From Anaerolineales bacterium UBA1429 (GTDB lineage: Bacteria; Chloroflexota; Anaerolineae; UBA1429), in NCBI GenBank assembly GCA_002329325.1, contig DCTX01000002.1, positions 1-9,327 on the forward strand: 9,327 nucleotides of DNA, written 5' to 3'. Below, one piece after another: positions 1-7,054 of the stretch. Under the pieces are notes generated by a model, which had not been told where the DNA came from, searched no databases, and saw only the letters and a program-made list of their open reading frames with translations. The first letter of the stretch is position 1. Each line of letters opens with the position of its first letter. Made by a program: the position numbers and the translations under genes.

Positions 1-12
1 CATTTTCACTGA

Positions 13-29
13 TTGACAACACCGGTCAA
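13..29. repeat. Short inverted repeat TTGAC-N7-GTCAA near the left edge
   Basis: TTGAC at 13-17 is mirrored by GTCAA at 25-29. It could be a protein-binding dyad or the end of an upstream feature. A CAT at 1-3 could be an ATG on the minus strand, so a divergent gene may begin exactly at the edge, but no good ribosome binding site supports that. Nothing else between 1 and 156 looks coding on either strand. Confidence 0.25.
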
Positions 30-115
30 GCACGCTGCGCCGAGCTCGGGCAGTGGGCCTGTGACGGGACGAGTTCCCCCAGGCGAAGCCCCCGCCGGCG
101 AGGCGCGCCCGCCGG

Positions 116-152
116 CCTCCCGACACGGGTCGCGATAGCGCCTCGCGGGAGG
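116..152. repeat. GC-rich inverted repeat upstream of the exporter promoter
   Basis: CCTCCCG at 116-122 pairs with CGGGAGG at 146-152, and a second pair, CGCGA (131-135) with TCGCG (143-147), sits inside. There is no T-run after it, so it is a poor intrinsic terminator. It may be upstream readthrough structure or only a product of high GC content. Confidence 0.25.
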
Positions 153-156
153 CTAC

Positions 157-187
157 TTGACATGGAGTGCACTCCAGGCGCTATAGT
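157..187 (+). promoter_or_regulatory. MerR-type promoter of the MFS exporter (TTGACA-N19-TATAGT)
   Basis: A perfect -35 box TTGACA (157-162) and a near-consensus -10 box TATAGT (182-187) are separated by 19 bp, two more than the optimum. Overlong 19-20 bp spacers are the hallmark of promoters activated by MerR-family proteins, which twist the DNA to realign the two boxes. A perfect dyad fills the spacer. Transcription should start near 194, giving a leader of about 70 nt before the GTG start of the exporter. Confidence 0.75.
163..176. promoter_or_regulatory. Operator dyad TGGAGTGCACTCCA, probable MerR-family site
   Basis: This is a perfect 14-bp palindrome placed directly after the -35 box and inside the promoter spacer. 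The GGAGT...ACTCC core resembles sites of MerR-family regulators such as the AdhR/NmlR group. The identity of the regulator cannot be told from this window because no MerR gene is present. It may lie to the left of position 1 or elsewhere. Confidence 0.65.
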
Positions 188-264
188 GTGCGCCTGCGCA
201 GGGGGAGGCGGCACGACGGCGCCATGGAGCGAGGACAAGGGCCACTACGGCAAGGAGACACGCA

Positions 265-1686
265 GTGATCGACAGAGCGCCCAGAAAGGCGGGAGCGCCC
301 CGCCCCACGCCGAGGGGCTGGCAGGCGAACCAACGGCTCGCCGCCAGTGTGGTAGCTGTGTTCGCCACACAATTCGTCAGCTTTGTCTTTATCCACGCAC
401 GCAATATCGCCCAACCAGGGATCATCCAGGAGCTCGATGGCATGGCCCTCTTCTCCTGGTTGGTCGCCCTGCCCGCCATGACCGGCTCGGTCTCGACGCT
501 GGTTTTCGGCAAGCTATCGGATCTATACGGGCGGCGCCCTGTCCTTCTGTTCGCCATCGGCCTCTTTGTGTTGGGGCTGGGCATCTCGGCCAGAGCCACG
601 ACGATGCCTTTTTTGATCGCGGCGGCGACATTCATGAGCATCGGGCACTTTCCCATCATTCCATTGTGCTTCACGTCTATCGGCGACCTGTTCTCGCCCG
701 CGGAACGCGCCAAATGGACCGGATTGCTCAGCCTGCCTTCAGGCCTGGCGGCGCTGATCGGCCCCGTGCTGGGCGGGGTCATCGCCGAGAGTGCGGTGGG
801 CTGGCGCGGGCTGTATTGGGGCACGATCCCGTTGATGTTGCTCGCAGGCGGCCTGGCGGCGACCGGGCTGCCGGGAGCGGAGAAGAAGGTTCGCGCCCCG
901 ATAGACTATCAGGGCACATCCGCCATGGTGCTCGCCACAGCGACCCTCATCGTCGGGGCTTCCTGGCTGGGCGCGCCGGAGAGGCGCGGCATGGGCATCC
1001 TCCTGCTCATCGTCTCACTGGTCGCCTGGATCGGCTTCATCCGGGTCGAGAGGCGGGCACGAGCGCCCATCCTGGACCCCTCGATTCTCGTGAATCGCAC
1101 CTTTCTGACGGTTGCCGCGGCTGCCCTGCTATCGAGCCTGAGCACTCTGGCGATTGCGACCTACTCGCCGATCTTTGTACAGAACGTGATGAAGATCGTC
1201 CCGACGACGAGCGGCTCCATGCTGACCCCATACGCCACAATCGTGGCCTTCTTGGGGATCCCGACCGGCTTCCTGCTGGCGAGGAGCGGGCGATACAAGT
1301 GGATCTATCGGTTTGGCTATGGGATTGCGACCGTTGCCATGCTCGCCATGTGGCGCTTTACCGCCGACACGCCCATCTGGGTGTATGTATTGGTCACAGC
1401 GGTGGCCGGCCTTGGATTGGGGGCGATCCCGACGGTCAATACCCTGGTAGCGCAACTTGCTGTGCCCAGGAGCCTGACGGGCGTGGCCGTCGGCGCCATG
1501 TTCTTCTTCCAGATGGTCGGGCTCTCTGTCGCCCCCGCGCTGCTGGGTCTGGCACAGGGCAGCGCGGCAGACCTGGAGAGCGGCCTACAGGCGGTCTTTA
1601 TGGTGGGTGCCATCGCAATGGCGATCTCGCTGCTCGTGATCATCACCACCTCGGAGATCAGAGAGACACAGCCGTCTGACGGCTAG
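265..1686 (+). CDS. MFS drug exporter, DHA2 (EmrB/QacA-like) family
   Basis: A 473-residue integral membrane transporter, probably a proton-driven exporter of drugs or other small toxic compounds. Its length and hydrophobic pattern fit the 14-helix DHA2 group. Visible motifs are motif A (GKLSDLYGRRP, residues 82-92) in the loop after helix 2, the antiporter motif C (GPVLGGVI, 166-173) in helix 5, a WRGLYW segment (180-185), and the DHA2-like PIDYQG (212-217) and PILDPSI (268-274) segments. The helix-1 motif D, usually LDxTIVNVALP, is degenerate here (around HARNIAQPGI, 44-53), so substrate or coupling details may differ from classical members. The GTG start is chosen because AAGGAGA (252-258) sits 6 nt upstream. 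The gene stands alone between its MerR-type promoter and the next operon promoter. That arrangement suggests induction by the compound sensed by the MerR-type regulator. The substrate is unknown. Confidence 0.9.
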   Translation: MIDRAPRKAGAPRPTPRGWQANQRLAASVVAVFATQFVSFVFIHARNIAQPGIIQELDGMALFSWLVALPAMTGSVSTLVFGKLSDLYGRRPVLLFAIGLFVLGLGISARATTMPFLIAAATFMSIGHFPIIPLCFTSIGDLFSPAERAKWTGLLSLPSGLAALIGPVLGGVIAESAVGWRGLYWGTIPLMLLAGGLAATGLPGAEKKVRAPIDYQGTSAMVLATATLIVGASWLGAPERRGMGILLLIVSLVAWIGFIRVERRARAPILDPSILVNRTFLTVAAAALLSSLSTLAIATYSPIFVQNVMKIVPTTSGSMLTPYATIVAFLGIPTGFLLARSGRYKWIYRFGYGIATVAMLAMWRFTADTPIWVYVLVTAVAGLGLGAIPTVNTLVAQLAVPRSLTGVAVGAMFFFQMVGLSVAPALLGLAQGSAADLESGLQAVFMVGAIAMAISLLVIITTSEIRETQPSDG

Positions 1687-1781
1687 CCCGGGGCGGCCCG
1701 ATCGCCATGCCGAGCGGACCGGCTCCTACACCTGCGCCCCAAGGCCCCCGAGTTGACGCGGTATGCGACCCAGACCCGTTT

Positions 1782-1809
1782 TTGCCATCCGTGCCGCCCA
1801 TGCTATACT
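1782..1809 (+). promoter_or_regulatory. Promoter of the moxR-DUF58-DUF4129 operon (TTGCCA-N16-TATACT, extended -10)
   Basis: TTGCCA (1782-1787) and TATACT (1804-1809) are 16 bp apart. TG at 1801-1802 gives an extended -10 element (TGcTATACT). Transcription should start near 1816, leaving a leader of about 150 nt before the moxR start codon. The stretch between the exporter stop and this promoter (1687-1781) shows no gene and no convincing terminator. Confidence 0.75.
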
Positions 1810-1815
1810 CATGTC

Positions 1816-1967
1816 AGCAGGCGACGAGGCCTACTCGAGATGCAGAGATAGTAACCGTCGGGGAGTATCGCTCCCGAATGATGGCCTCTACCATCGTGGT
1901 GGCGTACCACGTCGGGTAGGGGCTTTTCTGATTGCGCCAAGTCCATCGGTGCTGCAAAGGAGCAAGT
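1816..1967 (+). promoter_or_regulatory. Structured 5' leader of the moxR operon, candidate attenuator
   Basis: The predicted leader contains several dyads: CGAG/CTCG (1825-1828 with 1834-1837), GGGAG/CTCCC (1861-1865 with 1871-1875), and a large two-part hairpin at 1884-1923. GAGGCC (1826-1831) is also fully complementary to GGCCTC (1883-1888), the 5' side of that large hairpin. Two mutually exclusive folds are therefore possible. I do not recognise a known riboswitch class. It could be an RNA-based switch, a protein-bound leader, or simply a stabilising 5' UTR. Confidence 0.45.
1884..1927 (+). terminator. Terminator-like hairpin inside the moxR leader
   Basis: GCCTCTACC (1884-1892) pairs with GGTAGGGGC (1915-1923) through 9 pairs, one of them G-U. 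It encloses an inner stem CGTGGT/ACCACG (1895-1900 with 1906-1911). A run of four T (1924-1927) follows at once. The stem is strong but the T-run is short. It lies downstream of the promoter and upstream of moxR, so if it works it is an attenuator rather than an end for the exporter transcript, although it could serve both. Confidence 0.45.
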
Positions 1968-2951
1968 ATGGCGGATAGCATGGATGTTCAAGCGGTCCAG
2001 CGCGCGGGCCAGAAGGTGCGGGCCAACGTGGCCCAGGTGGTGGTCGGCCTGGAAGAGCCTATCGAGTTGATGTTGGTGGCGCTCTTGTGCGAGGGGCACG
2101 TGTTGCTGGAGGACATTCCCGGCATCGGCAAGACGACCCTGGCCAAGGCCCTGGCGCGCAGCCTGGGCTGCACCTTCCGGCGGCTCCAGTTCACCCCCGA
2201 TCTTTTGCCCACAGATATCACGGGCGTAAGCATCTACAACCAACGCACCCAGGATTTCGAGTTTCGGCCCGGGCCGGTCTTTAGCCAGGTGTTGCTGGTG
2301 GACGAGATCAACCGAGCCGGGCCCCGCACCCAGAGCGCCCTGTTGGAGGCGATGCAGGAGCGCCAGGTCACCGTGGATGGCGAGACGCGCCCCCTGGCAC
2401 GCCCCTTCCTGGTGCTGGCGACCCAGAACCCCATCGAGCTGGAGGGCACCTTTCCCCTGCCCGAGGCGCAACTGGACCGCTTCTTCATGCGGCTGAGGCT
2501 GGGCTACCCCAGCGATGAGCAGGAGCGCGCCATCGTGCACCGCTTCAGCAGCGGCGATCCCCTGGTGGAGCTGCAGCCGGTGATGGCGGGCGAGGAGGTG
2601 CTCCGCCTGGCCGCCGCCTGCCGCAACGTACACATCCACCCCGTGGTGGAGGACTATATGCTGGCCCTGGTCAAGGCGACCCGCGCCAGCGATGCCCTGG
2701 CCCTGGGCGCCAGCCCTCGCGGCACCCTGGCCCTCTACCAGGCGAGCCAGGCGCTGGCCGCCCTGCGCGGCCGCTCGTACGCCATCCCCGAGGACGTGCA
2801 GCACCTGGTGGTGCCCGTGCTGGCCCACCGCCTGATCCCGACCACGGGGCAGCGCCTGCACGCGCGTTCCTCCGCCGAGATCCTGGAGAGCCTGATTGCC
2901 CAGGTGCCCGTGCCCGTCGAGGAGGCCTGGGAGGAGAGCCCCGCGCCATGA
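1968..2951 (+). CDS. MoxR-family AAA+ ATPase
   Basis: A 327-residue cytoplasmic ATPase of the MoxR group, chaperone-like proteins that remodel or insert cofactors into partner proteins, often ones with VWA domains. All core elements are visible: Walker A PGIGKTT (51-57), Walker B LLVDEINRA (109-117) with D112/E113, sensor 1 ATQNP (151-155), the arginine-finger segment LPEAQLDRF (164-172), and sensor 2 ASPRG (248-252). The length is normal for the family. The ATG at 1968 is preferred over an in-frame TTG at 1932 because AAAGGAG (1956-1962) lies 5 nt before it and the TTG has no ribosome binding site. The stop overlaps the next ATG by 4 nt (ATGA), so the DUF58 partner should be translationally coupled. 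This pairing is the standard MoxR-DUF58 module. The actual client is unknown. Confidence 0.95.
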   Translation: MADSMDVQAVQRAGQKVRANVAQVVVGLEEPIELMLVALLCEGHVLLEDIPGIGKTTLAKALARSLGCTFRRLQFTPDLLPTDITGVSIYNQRTQDFEFRPGPVFSQVLLVDEINRAGPRTQSALLEAMQERQVTVDGETRPLARPFLVLATQNPIELEGTFPLPEAQLDRFFMRLRLGYPSDEQERAIVHRFSSGDPLVELQPVMAGEEVLRLAAACRNVHIHPVVEDYMLALVKATRASDALALGASPRGTLALYQASQALAALRGRSYAIPEDVQHLVVPVLAHRLIPTTGQRLHARSSAEILESLIAQVPVPVEEAWEESPAP

Positions 2952-4162
2952 AAGGCTCCGGCTGGTGGGCGCTGCTGCTGATCCTGTTCGCGCTGGCCAT
3001 CGTGTTCCAGCGCGGCATGACGGCCCTGCTGGTGCTGGTGCTGGCCTGCGCCGCCGCCCTGGGCCTCTACTGGACCCTGCACAGCCTGGACGAGGTCAGC
3101 TACCACCGCATCCTGGGCGAACACCAGCTCGATTACGGCCAGGAGACCTCCTTCGTTCTGCAGTTCACCAACCGCAAGCTGCTGCCCCTGGCGTGGCTGA
3201 CCGTCAGCGACGTCCTCCCCAGCAAGCTGCAACTCCTCACCGACGAGACCCGGCCCACCGCCTCGCAAGAGAAGAACGTCCTTGTCTCGCTGGTCTCCTT
3301 GCGCTGGTACGAGCGGGTGACCCACACCCACCGGCTGGTGGGGTCGCAGCGAGGCCGCTTTCGCCTGGGCCCCGCCGAGATGGTCTCCGGCGACGTGTTC
3401 GGCCTGCGGCAATCACGCCGCGAGCTGCCCCAGGTAGACTATCTCACCGTGTACCCCAAGACGGTGCCGGTGAGCGCCCTGGGTCTGCCGGCGGGCCGCC
3501 CCATGGGTGACTGGCTGGCCCGCCGCCGGGTGATCGAGGACCCGATGCGCTTCGCCCAGGTGCGCGAGTATGTCTCAGGCGATAACCCGCGCTACATCCA
3601 CTGGCGGGCGTCGGCCCGCACCGGCGCCTTGCAGACCAAGGTCTTTGAACCCAGCGATACGCTGGCGCTGATGCTGGCCGTGGACGTGCAAACCGTGGCC
3701 GACGCCTATGCCGTCGAGCCCGAATACCTGGAGCTGGCCGCCACGGCGGCCGCCTCGCTGGCCCTGGAGGCGCTGGAGCAGCATATCATGGTGGGCCTGT
3801 GCGCCAACAGCATCGGCGAGGAGGGCGAGTACTGGCAGCTCGTCAAGCCGGGACGCCACCCGAGCCAGGCGCAGGTGCTGCTGGAGCGCCTGGCGGCCCT
3901 GGAGGGCTTTCGGGGCCGGCGCTTTGAGGACATGCTGTGGGACGTGCGGCGGTCGTTGCCCCTGGGCACCACCGTGGTAGCCATCAGCGCCACGCCCCAG
4001 CCCGCGACGCTGGAGGCGCTGGCCGCCATGCAGGAGGCAGGGCACCCCGTTACCCTCCTGACCATCGGCGAGACGCCACCCGAGATCCCCGCCAGCCTGC
4101 CCACCCACCACCTTGGAGGACGCGATGCGTGGCACCGCCTGGAGTCGCTGGAGCTGGCTTGA
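2948..4162 (+). CDS. DUF58 domain membrane-anchored protein
   Basis: A 404-residue protein with two N-terminal membrane helices (about 6-20 and 24-43), then a soluble beta-rich region and the DUF58 signature around residues 206-234 (REY, GDNPRYIHW, then a Lys and FE). Proteins of this family are regularly encoded beside MoxR ATPases and are thought to be their membrane-linked partners. A VWA-like fold is expected after the signature, with a strand LMLAVDVQ (241-248). The usual metal-site DxSxS is not intact there (D246-V-Q-T), which suggests that metal binding is lost or altered. The start overlaps the moxR stop. The 3' end overlaps the next gene by 38 nt. The biochemical role is not established; a link to the cell envelope is inference from the neighbours. 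Confidence 0.9.
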   Translation: MKGSGWWALLLILFALAIVFQRGMTALLVLVLACAAALGLYWTLHSLDEVSYHRILGEHQLDYGQETSFVLQFTNRKLLPLAWLTVSDVLPSKLQLLTDETRPTASQEKNVLVSLVSLRWYERVTHTHRLVGSQRGRFRLGPAEMVSGDVFGLRQSRRELPQVDYLTVYPKTVPVSALGLPAGRPMGDWLARRRVIEDPMRFAQVREYVSGDNPRYIHWRASARTGALQTKVFEPSDTLALMLAVDVQTVADAYAVEPEYLELAATAAASLALEALEQHIMVGLCANSIGEEGEYWQLVKPGRHPSQAQVLLERLAALEGFRGRRFEDMLWDVRRSLPLGTTVVAISATPQPATLEALAAMQEAGHPVTLLTIGETPPEIPASLPTHHLGGRDAWHRLESLELA

Positions 4163-5561
4163 GGAGGTCGTCATCCCGGCCGTCTCGGCGGCCATGTATG
4201 CCGCCTGGCTGACGCCGCTGCTGCGGCTGCTGTTGGGCTCTGCCCTGGTGTACCCCCGCCACCTGCTCTACCCCTGGTGGGGCATCGTGGGCGTGCTGCT
4301 GGCGGGAGCCTGGCTCTCGCGGCTGCTGGGCAACAGGACGGGGGGGCGTTGGCTCCTCGCGGGCATCGGGGCGCTGGTGGTCATCGGCTCGGTGACGGCG
4401 CCCCCGGGGACCCCGGCGGCTGCCTGGCGCGCCCTGGCAGCCCTGGTGGATTTCTCCCGCGGCATGCCCGCCGGGCTCATCGTCCTGCTGGCCACCGTAG
4501 GCCTCTGGTTCGGCGGCGCTCGGGCCCGCTGGACCCAGCACAAACAGCTCATGCGCGGCTTTGTGGTGGGCATCCTGGCGCTGGCGCTCCTCTCGCTGAT
4601 CTCGCCCGGCGTGGTGACCGGCGAGGACCTGGTGACCTTTTTGCTGGCGGGGCTGCTGGCCCTGGCTTTGCTGAGCGTCGCCAGCCACCTGGCCTATCAG
4701 GTGGCGCGAGGCCTGCCGCGCCCTCCTCTCAGCCGTTACTGGCTCATTGCGCTGGGGCTGGCCATGCTGGCCATCTTGGCCACGGGTTGGGCGTTGAGCC
4801 TCTTCCTGGCCCCCCAGGCGATGGCCTCGTTGCTGGGGCGGCTCAAGCCGCTGCTGGCCTTTGTCGGGCAGGTGATCGCCTACGTGGGCATGGCCATCGT
4901 GTGGCTGTTGTACACCGTCTACCAGTTCATCGCCCACCTCTTCCAGACGGAGGCCCCCACGCCGCTGCCGCAAGAGAGCGAGCTGCCGCCCAGCTACACC
5001 GAGCAGTTCCCCGAGCTGAAGATAGAGCCCGGTCAACTGCCTAGCCTGCCCGAGGGAGTCGGCCTGACCCTGCTCATCATCGCCCTGGTCACGGTGGTCG
5101 CCATCGCCGTCATCATGGCCTGGCGGCGACGGGCGCGCCCGCGCTATGCGTCGGCAGCGGCCGAGGAGCGCGAGTTCGTCTGGAGCAAGGATCTCTTCCT
5201 GGAGCGCTGGCGCGGGCTGTTCGATGGCCTGCGCCCCCGTCGCCACCAGGAACTATTCGACGAGGCCTTGAACCTCGCCAGTGCGCGGCACCGCATCCGC
5301 CAGGCGTATCGGCTGCTGCTGCTCAACGCCCGCGAGCGGGGCTGGGCCCGTCGGCGGGGCCAGACGGTGAGCGCCTACGGCCAGAGGCTGGCCCAGGCCG
5401 CGCCCGAGGCCCAGATGCCGGTGGCGACCTTGAGCGCCGCCTACCTGCAGGCGCGCTATGGCGATGCCGAGCCCCCCGAGGCGCTGGCGGAGGAGGCCCG
5501 CCAGGCCTCTCAGGCCGCCGTGGAGGCGTTCACCCAGCCCCGCAGAGTGGGTCAGCGGTAG
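4125..5561 (+). CDS. Polytopic membrane protein with C-terminal DUF4129 domain
   Basis: A 478-residue protein. About eight or nine hydrophobic segments cover residues 16-333 (for example 50-66, 77-92, 116-129, 145-160, 167-188, 205-229, 242-268 and 313-333). A proline- and glutamate-rich loop lies at about 275-310. An Arg-rich stop-transfer patch (334-340) leads to a cytoplasmic tail. The tail contains the DUF4129 pattern at about 391-446 (IRQAYRLLL, then QTVSAYGQRL, then LQARYGD). DUF4129 often forms the end of transglutaminase-like membrane proteins in MoxR-DUF58 operons. Here no transglutaminase core is present and the protein has no cysteine at all, so it cannot be that enzyme. The ATG at 4125 is preferred over a TTG at 4113 because GGAGG (4115-4119) precedes it by 5 nt. 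It is the last gene of the three-gene operon. Confidence 0.85.
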   Translation: MRGTAWSRWSWLEEVVIPAVSAAMYAAWLTPLLRLLLGSALVYPRHLLYPWWGIVGVLLAGAWLSRLLGNRTGGRWLLAGIGALVVIGSVTAPPGTPAAAWRALAALVDFSRGMPAGLIVLLATVGLWFGGARARWTQHKQLMRGFVVGILALALLSLISPGVVTGEDLVTFLLAGLLALALLSVASHLAYQVARGLPRPPLSRYWLIALGLAMLAILATGWALSLFLAPQAMASLLGRLKPLLAFVGQVIAYVGMAIVWLLYTVYQFIAHLFQTEAPTPLPQESELPPSYTEQFPELKIEPGQLPSLPEGVGLTLLIIALVTVVAIAVIMAWRRRARPRYASAAAEEREFVWSKDLFLERWRGLFDGLRPRRHQELFDEALNLASARHRIRQAYRLLLLNARERGWARRRGQTVSAYGQRLAQAAPEAQMPVATLSAAYLQARYGDAEPPEALAEEARQASQAAVEAFTQPRRVGQR

Positions 5562-5567
5562 CAAGAA

Positions 5568-5696
5568 CGAGGGATGTGGCCCTCGCCCTTGCGCGGCGAG
5601 ATAGCCATGGCCAACACCCCAGCCCCCTCTGCCAAGCGGGAGAGGGAGAGGCGGAATCCGCCTTTGGTGCAAGTTCCGCCGGGGGTGAGGGCGCCC
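5568..5696. repeat. Cluster of inverted repeats, possible REP/MITE-like element
   Basis: This non-coding stretch after the DUF4129 stop is dense in dyads: CGAGGG/CCCTCG (5568-5573, 5580-5585), CTCGCC/GGCGAG (5582-5587, 5595-5600), the palindrome GCCATGGC (5604-5611), CCCTCT/AGAGGG (5625-5630, 5641-5646), GGCGGAA with either TCCGCC (5657-5662) or TTCCGCC (5674-5680), and GGGCGCCC (5689-5696). The C-rich CCCTCT/AGAGGG portion resembles dispersed intergenic repeats seen in many GC-rich genomes. The first hairpin could also end the upstream operon, although no T-run follows. No promoter for the next gene is recognisable in 5562-5752. Confidence 0.4.
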
Positions 5697-5752
5697 GTCA
5701 GCGTACGTCTGCCAAATGCCCGCGCAACCGGTGCCCACAAGGAGCAACACCC

Positions 5753-6964
5753 GTGCCCAATCCCGACCCCACTGCCTACCGCCAGCAACGCCAGCTCGCC
5801 CTCGAGGTGGCCGATCGGCCGATGATCCTGGTGACGCGCCCCGGTTTCCCCGATTGGGATGAGCTGACGCCGGCCATGGCGCTCCTGATCACCGAGGCCC
5901 AGATCGCCTCCGACGAGCGGGTGCTGGTGGGGCCCTGCGGCCATGGCGCCCTGGGCGTTTGGGCTGCCCGCCAGGCAGGGCCGCGCAACGTCACCTGCCT
6001 GGATACCAACTGGGTGGCCGCTCAGGTGGCCCACGCCACCTGCGACCGCAACGGCCTGTCCAGCGTGCAGGTGGCCGCCGAGCCGCCGCGCCCCGACCAG
6101 GGCCCGTGGGACGTGGTGCTTCTGCCCATGCCCAAGGGCCGCGACCTGGCCCGCCTCTGGCTGCTCAACGCCGCGCTGGCGACCAACCCGGGCGGGCGCA
6201 TCTACCTGGCCGGCCCCAATCGCGGCGGCATCAAGAGCTTTCTTCAGGATGCCGAGGCGTTGCTGGGGCCGGGCGCTCTGCTGAGCTACAAGGGCGGCAA
6301 CCGGGTGGCCCTGTTCACGCGGCCGGCCACCCTACCCGATCCCCTGCCGGAGCCGTTCCGCCAGCCCGGCCTGCGAGAAGGCGGTTATGTCACCTTTTCG
6401 GCGCCGGTGGCGGGGGCCCAGCGCACCCTATGCGCGCGGCCGGGGGTCTTTTCGCGAGACGATCTGGATGAGGGCACCCGGCTGTTGCTGGAGGTGCTGA
6501 CCGTCCGCCCAGGCGAACAGGCCCTGGACCTGGGCTGCGGGTATGGCGTGGTGGCCCTCCACATGGCCCTTGCAGGGCCCACGGGCGACGTAACCCTGGT
6601 GGATGTGGATAGCCTGGCCTGCCAGTGCGCCCGCGAGACGTTGGCCCGCAACGGCATCGCCGCGCCGGTGGTGCATGGCGACGGCCTGGCCGCCGTGCCG
6701 GGGCGCCGCTTTACCCTGATCGCCAGCAATCCCCCCTTCCACGCAGGCCACGATGTGAGCCTGGAGATGACGGCCGCCTTTATCGCCGAATCCTACGAGG
6801 CGCTGGAGCGCAACGGCCGCCTGGTGCTGGTGGCCAACCGTTTCCTGACCTACCAGCGTATGCTGGAGGAGCGGTTTGGGCAGGTCGAGGTGCTGGCGCG
6901 CACGCCGGCCTACCAGGTGCTCAGCGCGGCCAGGCGCCGCCCCCAGGCCGCCCCAGGGCGCTAA
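5753..6964 (+). CDS. RsmC-like class I SAM methyltransferase (probable 16S rRNA guanine-N2)
   Basis: A 403-residue cytoplasmic enzyme with the RsmC/RlmG layout of two Rossmann methyltransferase domains. The N-terminal half is a degenerate copy with a modified glycine loop (GPCGHGALG, 60-68), an MPKGRD segment (126-131) and GGNRVALFTRP (181-191). The C-terminal half is the catalytic copy. It has a GVFS/DDLDEGT lead-in (231-242), SAM motif I ALDLGCGYGV (257-266), an acidic ribose-binding residue in LVDVDS (282-287), and the target-amine motif SNPPFH (325-330), typical of enzymes making N2-methylguanine in rRNA. RsmC modifies G1207 of 16S rRNA in E. coli; the exact target here is inferred. The GTG start at 5753 is chosen because AAGGAG (5739-5744) lies 8 nt upstream. 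An open frame extends back to 5576 but runs through repeat sequence without family similarity. The gene appears to stand alone. Confidence 0.85.
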   Translation: MPNPDPTAYRQQRQLALEVADRPMILVTRPGFPDWDELTPAMALLITEAQIASDERVLVGPCGHGALGVWAARQAGPRNVTCLDTNWVAAQVAHATCDRNGLSSVQVAAEPPRPDQGPWDVVLLPMPKGRDLARLWLLNAALATNPGGRIYLAGPNRGGIKSFLQDAEALLGPGALLSYKGGNRVALFTRPATLPDPLPEPFRQPGLREGGYVTFSAPVAGAQRTLCARPGVFSRDDLDEGTRLLLEVLTVRPGEQALDLGCGYGVVALHMALAGPTGDVTLVDVDSLACQCARETLARNGIAAPVVHGDGLAAVPGRRFTLIASNPPFHAGHDVSLEMTAAFIAESYEALERNGRLVLVANRFLTYQRMLEERFGQVEVLARTPAYQVLSAARRRPQAAPGR

Positions 6965-6982
6965 CGCCCCTATTCCGCAGGC

Positions 6983-7000
6983 CCATCGCTTCTACGATGG
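6983..7000. terminator. Hairpin after the methyltransferase gene, weak terminator candidate
   Basis: CCATCG (6983-6988) pairs with CGATGG (6995-7000) around a 6-nt loop, 18 nt after the methyltransferase stop. No T-run follows, so intrinsic termination is doubtful. The position between a stop codon and the next promoter is the only other support. Confidence 0.25.
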
Positions 7001-7024
7001 CGCCCCTCTACGGCCAGCGACCCC

Positions 7025-7041
7025 TACGATTTTCGTAACAG
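7025..7041. promoter_or_regulatory. Upstream palindromic operator candidate (TACGA-TTT-TCGTA plus ACAG tail)
   Basis: A 13-bp perfect dyad, TACGA-N3-TCGTA (7025-7037) with an all-T core, is followed by ACAG (7038-7041). Lrp/AsnC regulators bind short dyads with an A/T core, and the gene downstream encodes such a regulator, so autoregulation is plausible. A related dyad lies 31.5 bp downstream (centre to centre), about three helical turns away on the same DNA face. Confidence 0.55.
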
Positions 7042-7054
7042 ATACCGCATCCTG

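Noticed and set aside
193..202. Palindrome CCTGCGCAGG near the start of the exporter transcript
   Set aside because: A 10-bp palindrome is easy to meet by chance in such GC-rich DNA, and the MerR-type dyad already explains regulation.
1884..1927. T-box-like appearance of the TGG...ACCACG stretch in the moxR leader
   Set aside because: The TGG and ACC are not in the T-box antiterminator arrangement, the leader is too short for Stem I, and the downstream gene is not linked to tRNA or amino acids.
1707..1978. Two short plus-strand open frames (1707-1919 and 1763-1978) in the exporter-moxR gap
   Set aside because: They run through the promoter and structured leader, lack ribosome binding sites, and show no protein-like composition.
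1809..2861. Long open frame on the minus strand opposite moxR
   Set aside because: It is the antisense of a clear MoxR gene with every AAA+ motif; its product is low-complexity, rich in Gln, His and Gly, as expected from GC-rich shadow frames.
4050..5246. Long open frame on the minus strand opposite the DUF4129 gene
   Set aside because: The product is dominated by Gln, Arg and Gly with no recognisable domain, and the plus strand has a convincing membrane protein with a DUF4129 tail.
5576..5752. N-terminal extension of the methyltransferase frame back to 5576
   Set aside because: The added residues have no family similarity and are encoded by the inverted-repeat cluster; GTG at 5753 has a proper ribosome binding site.
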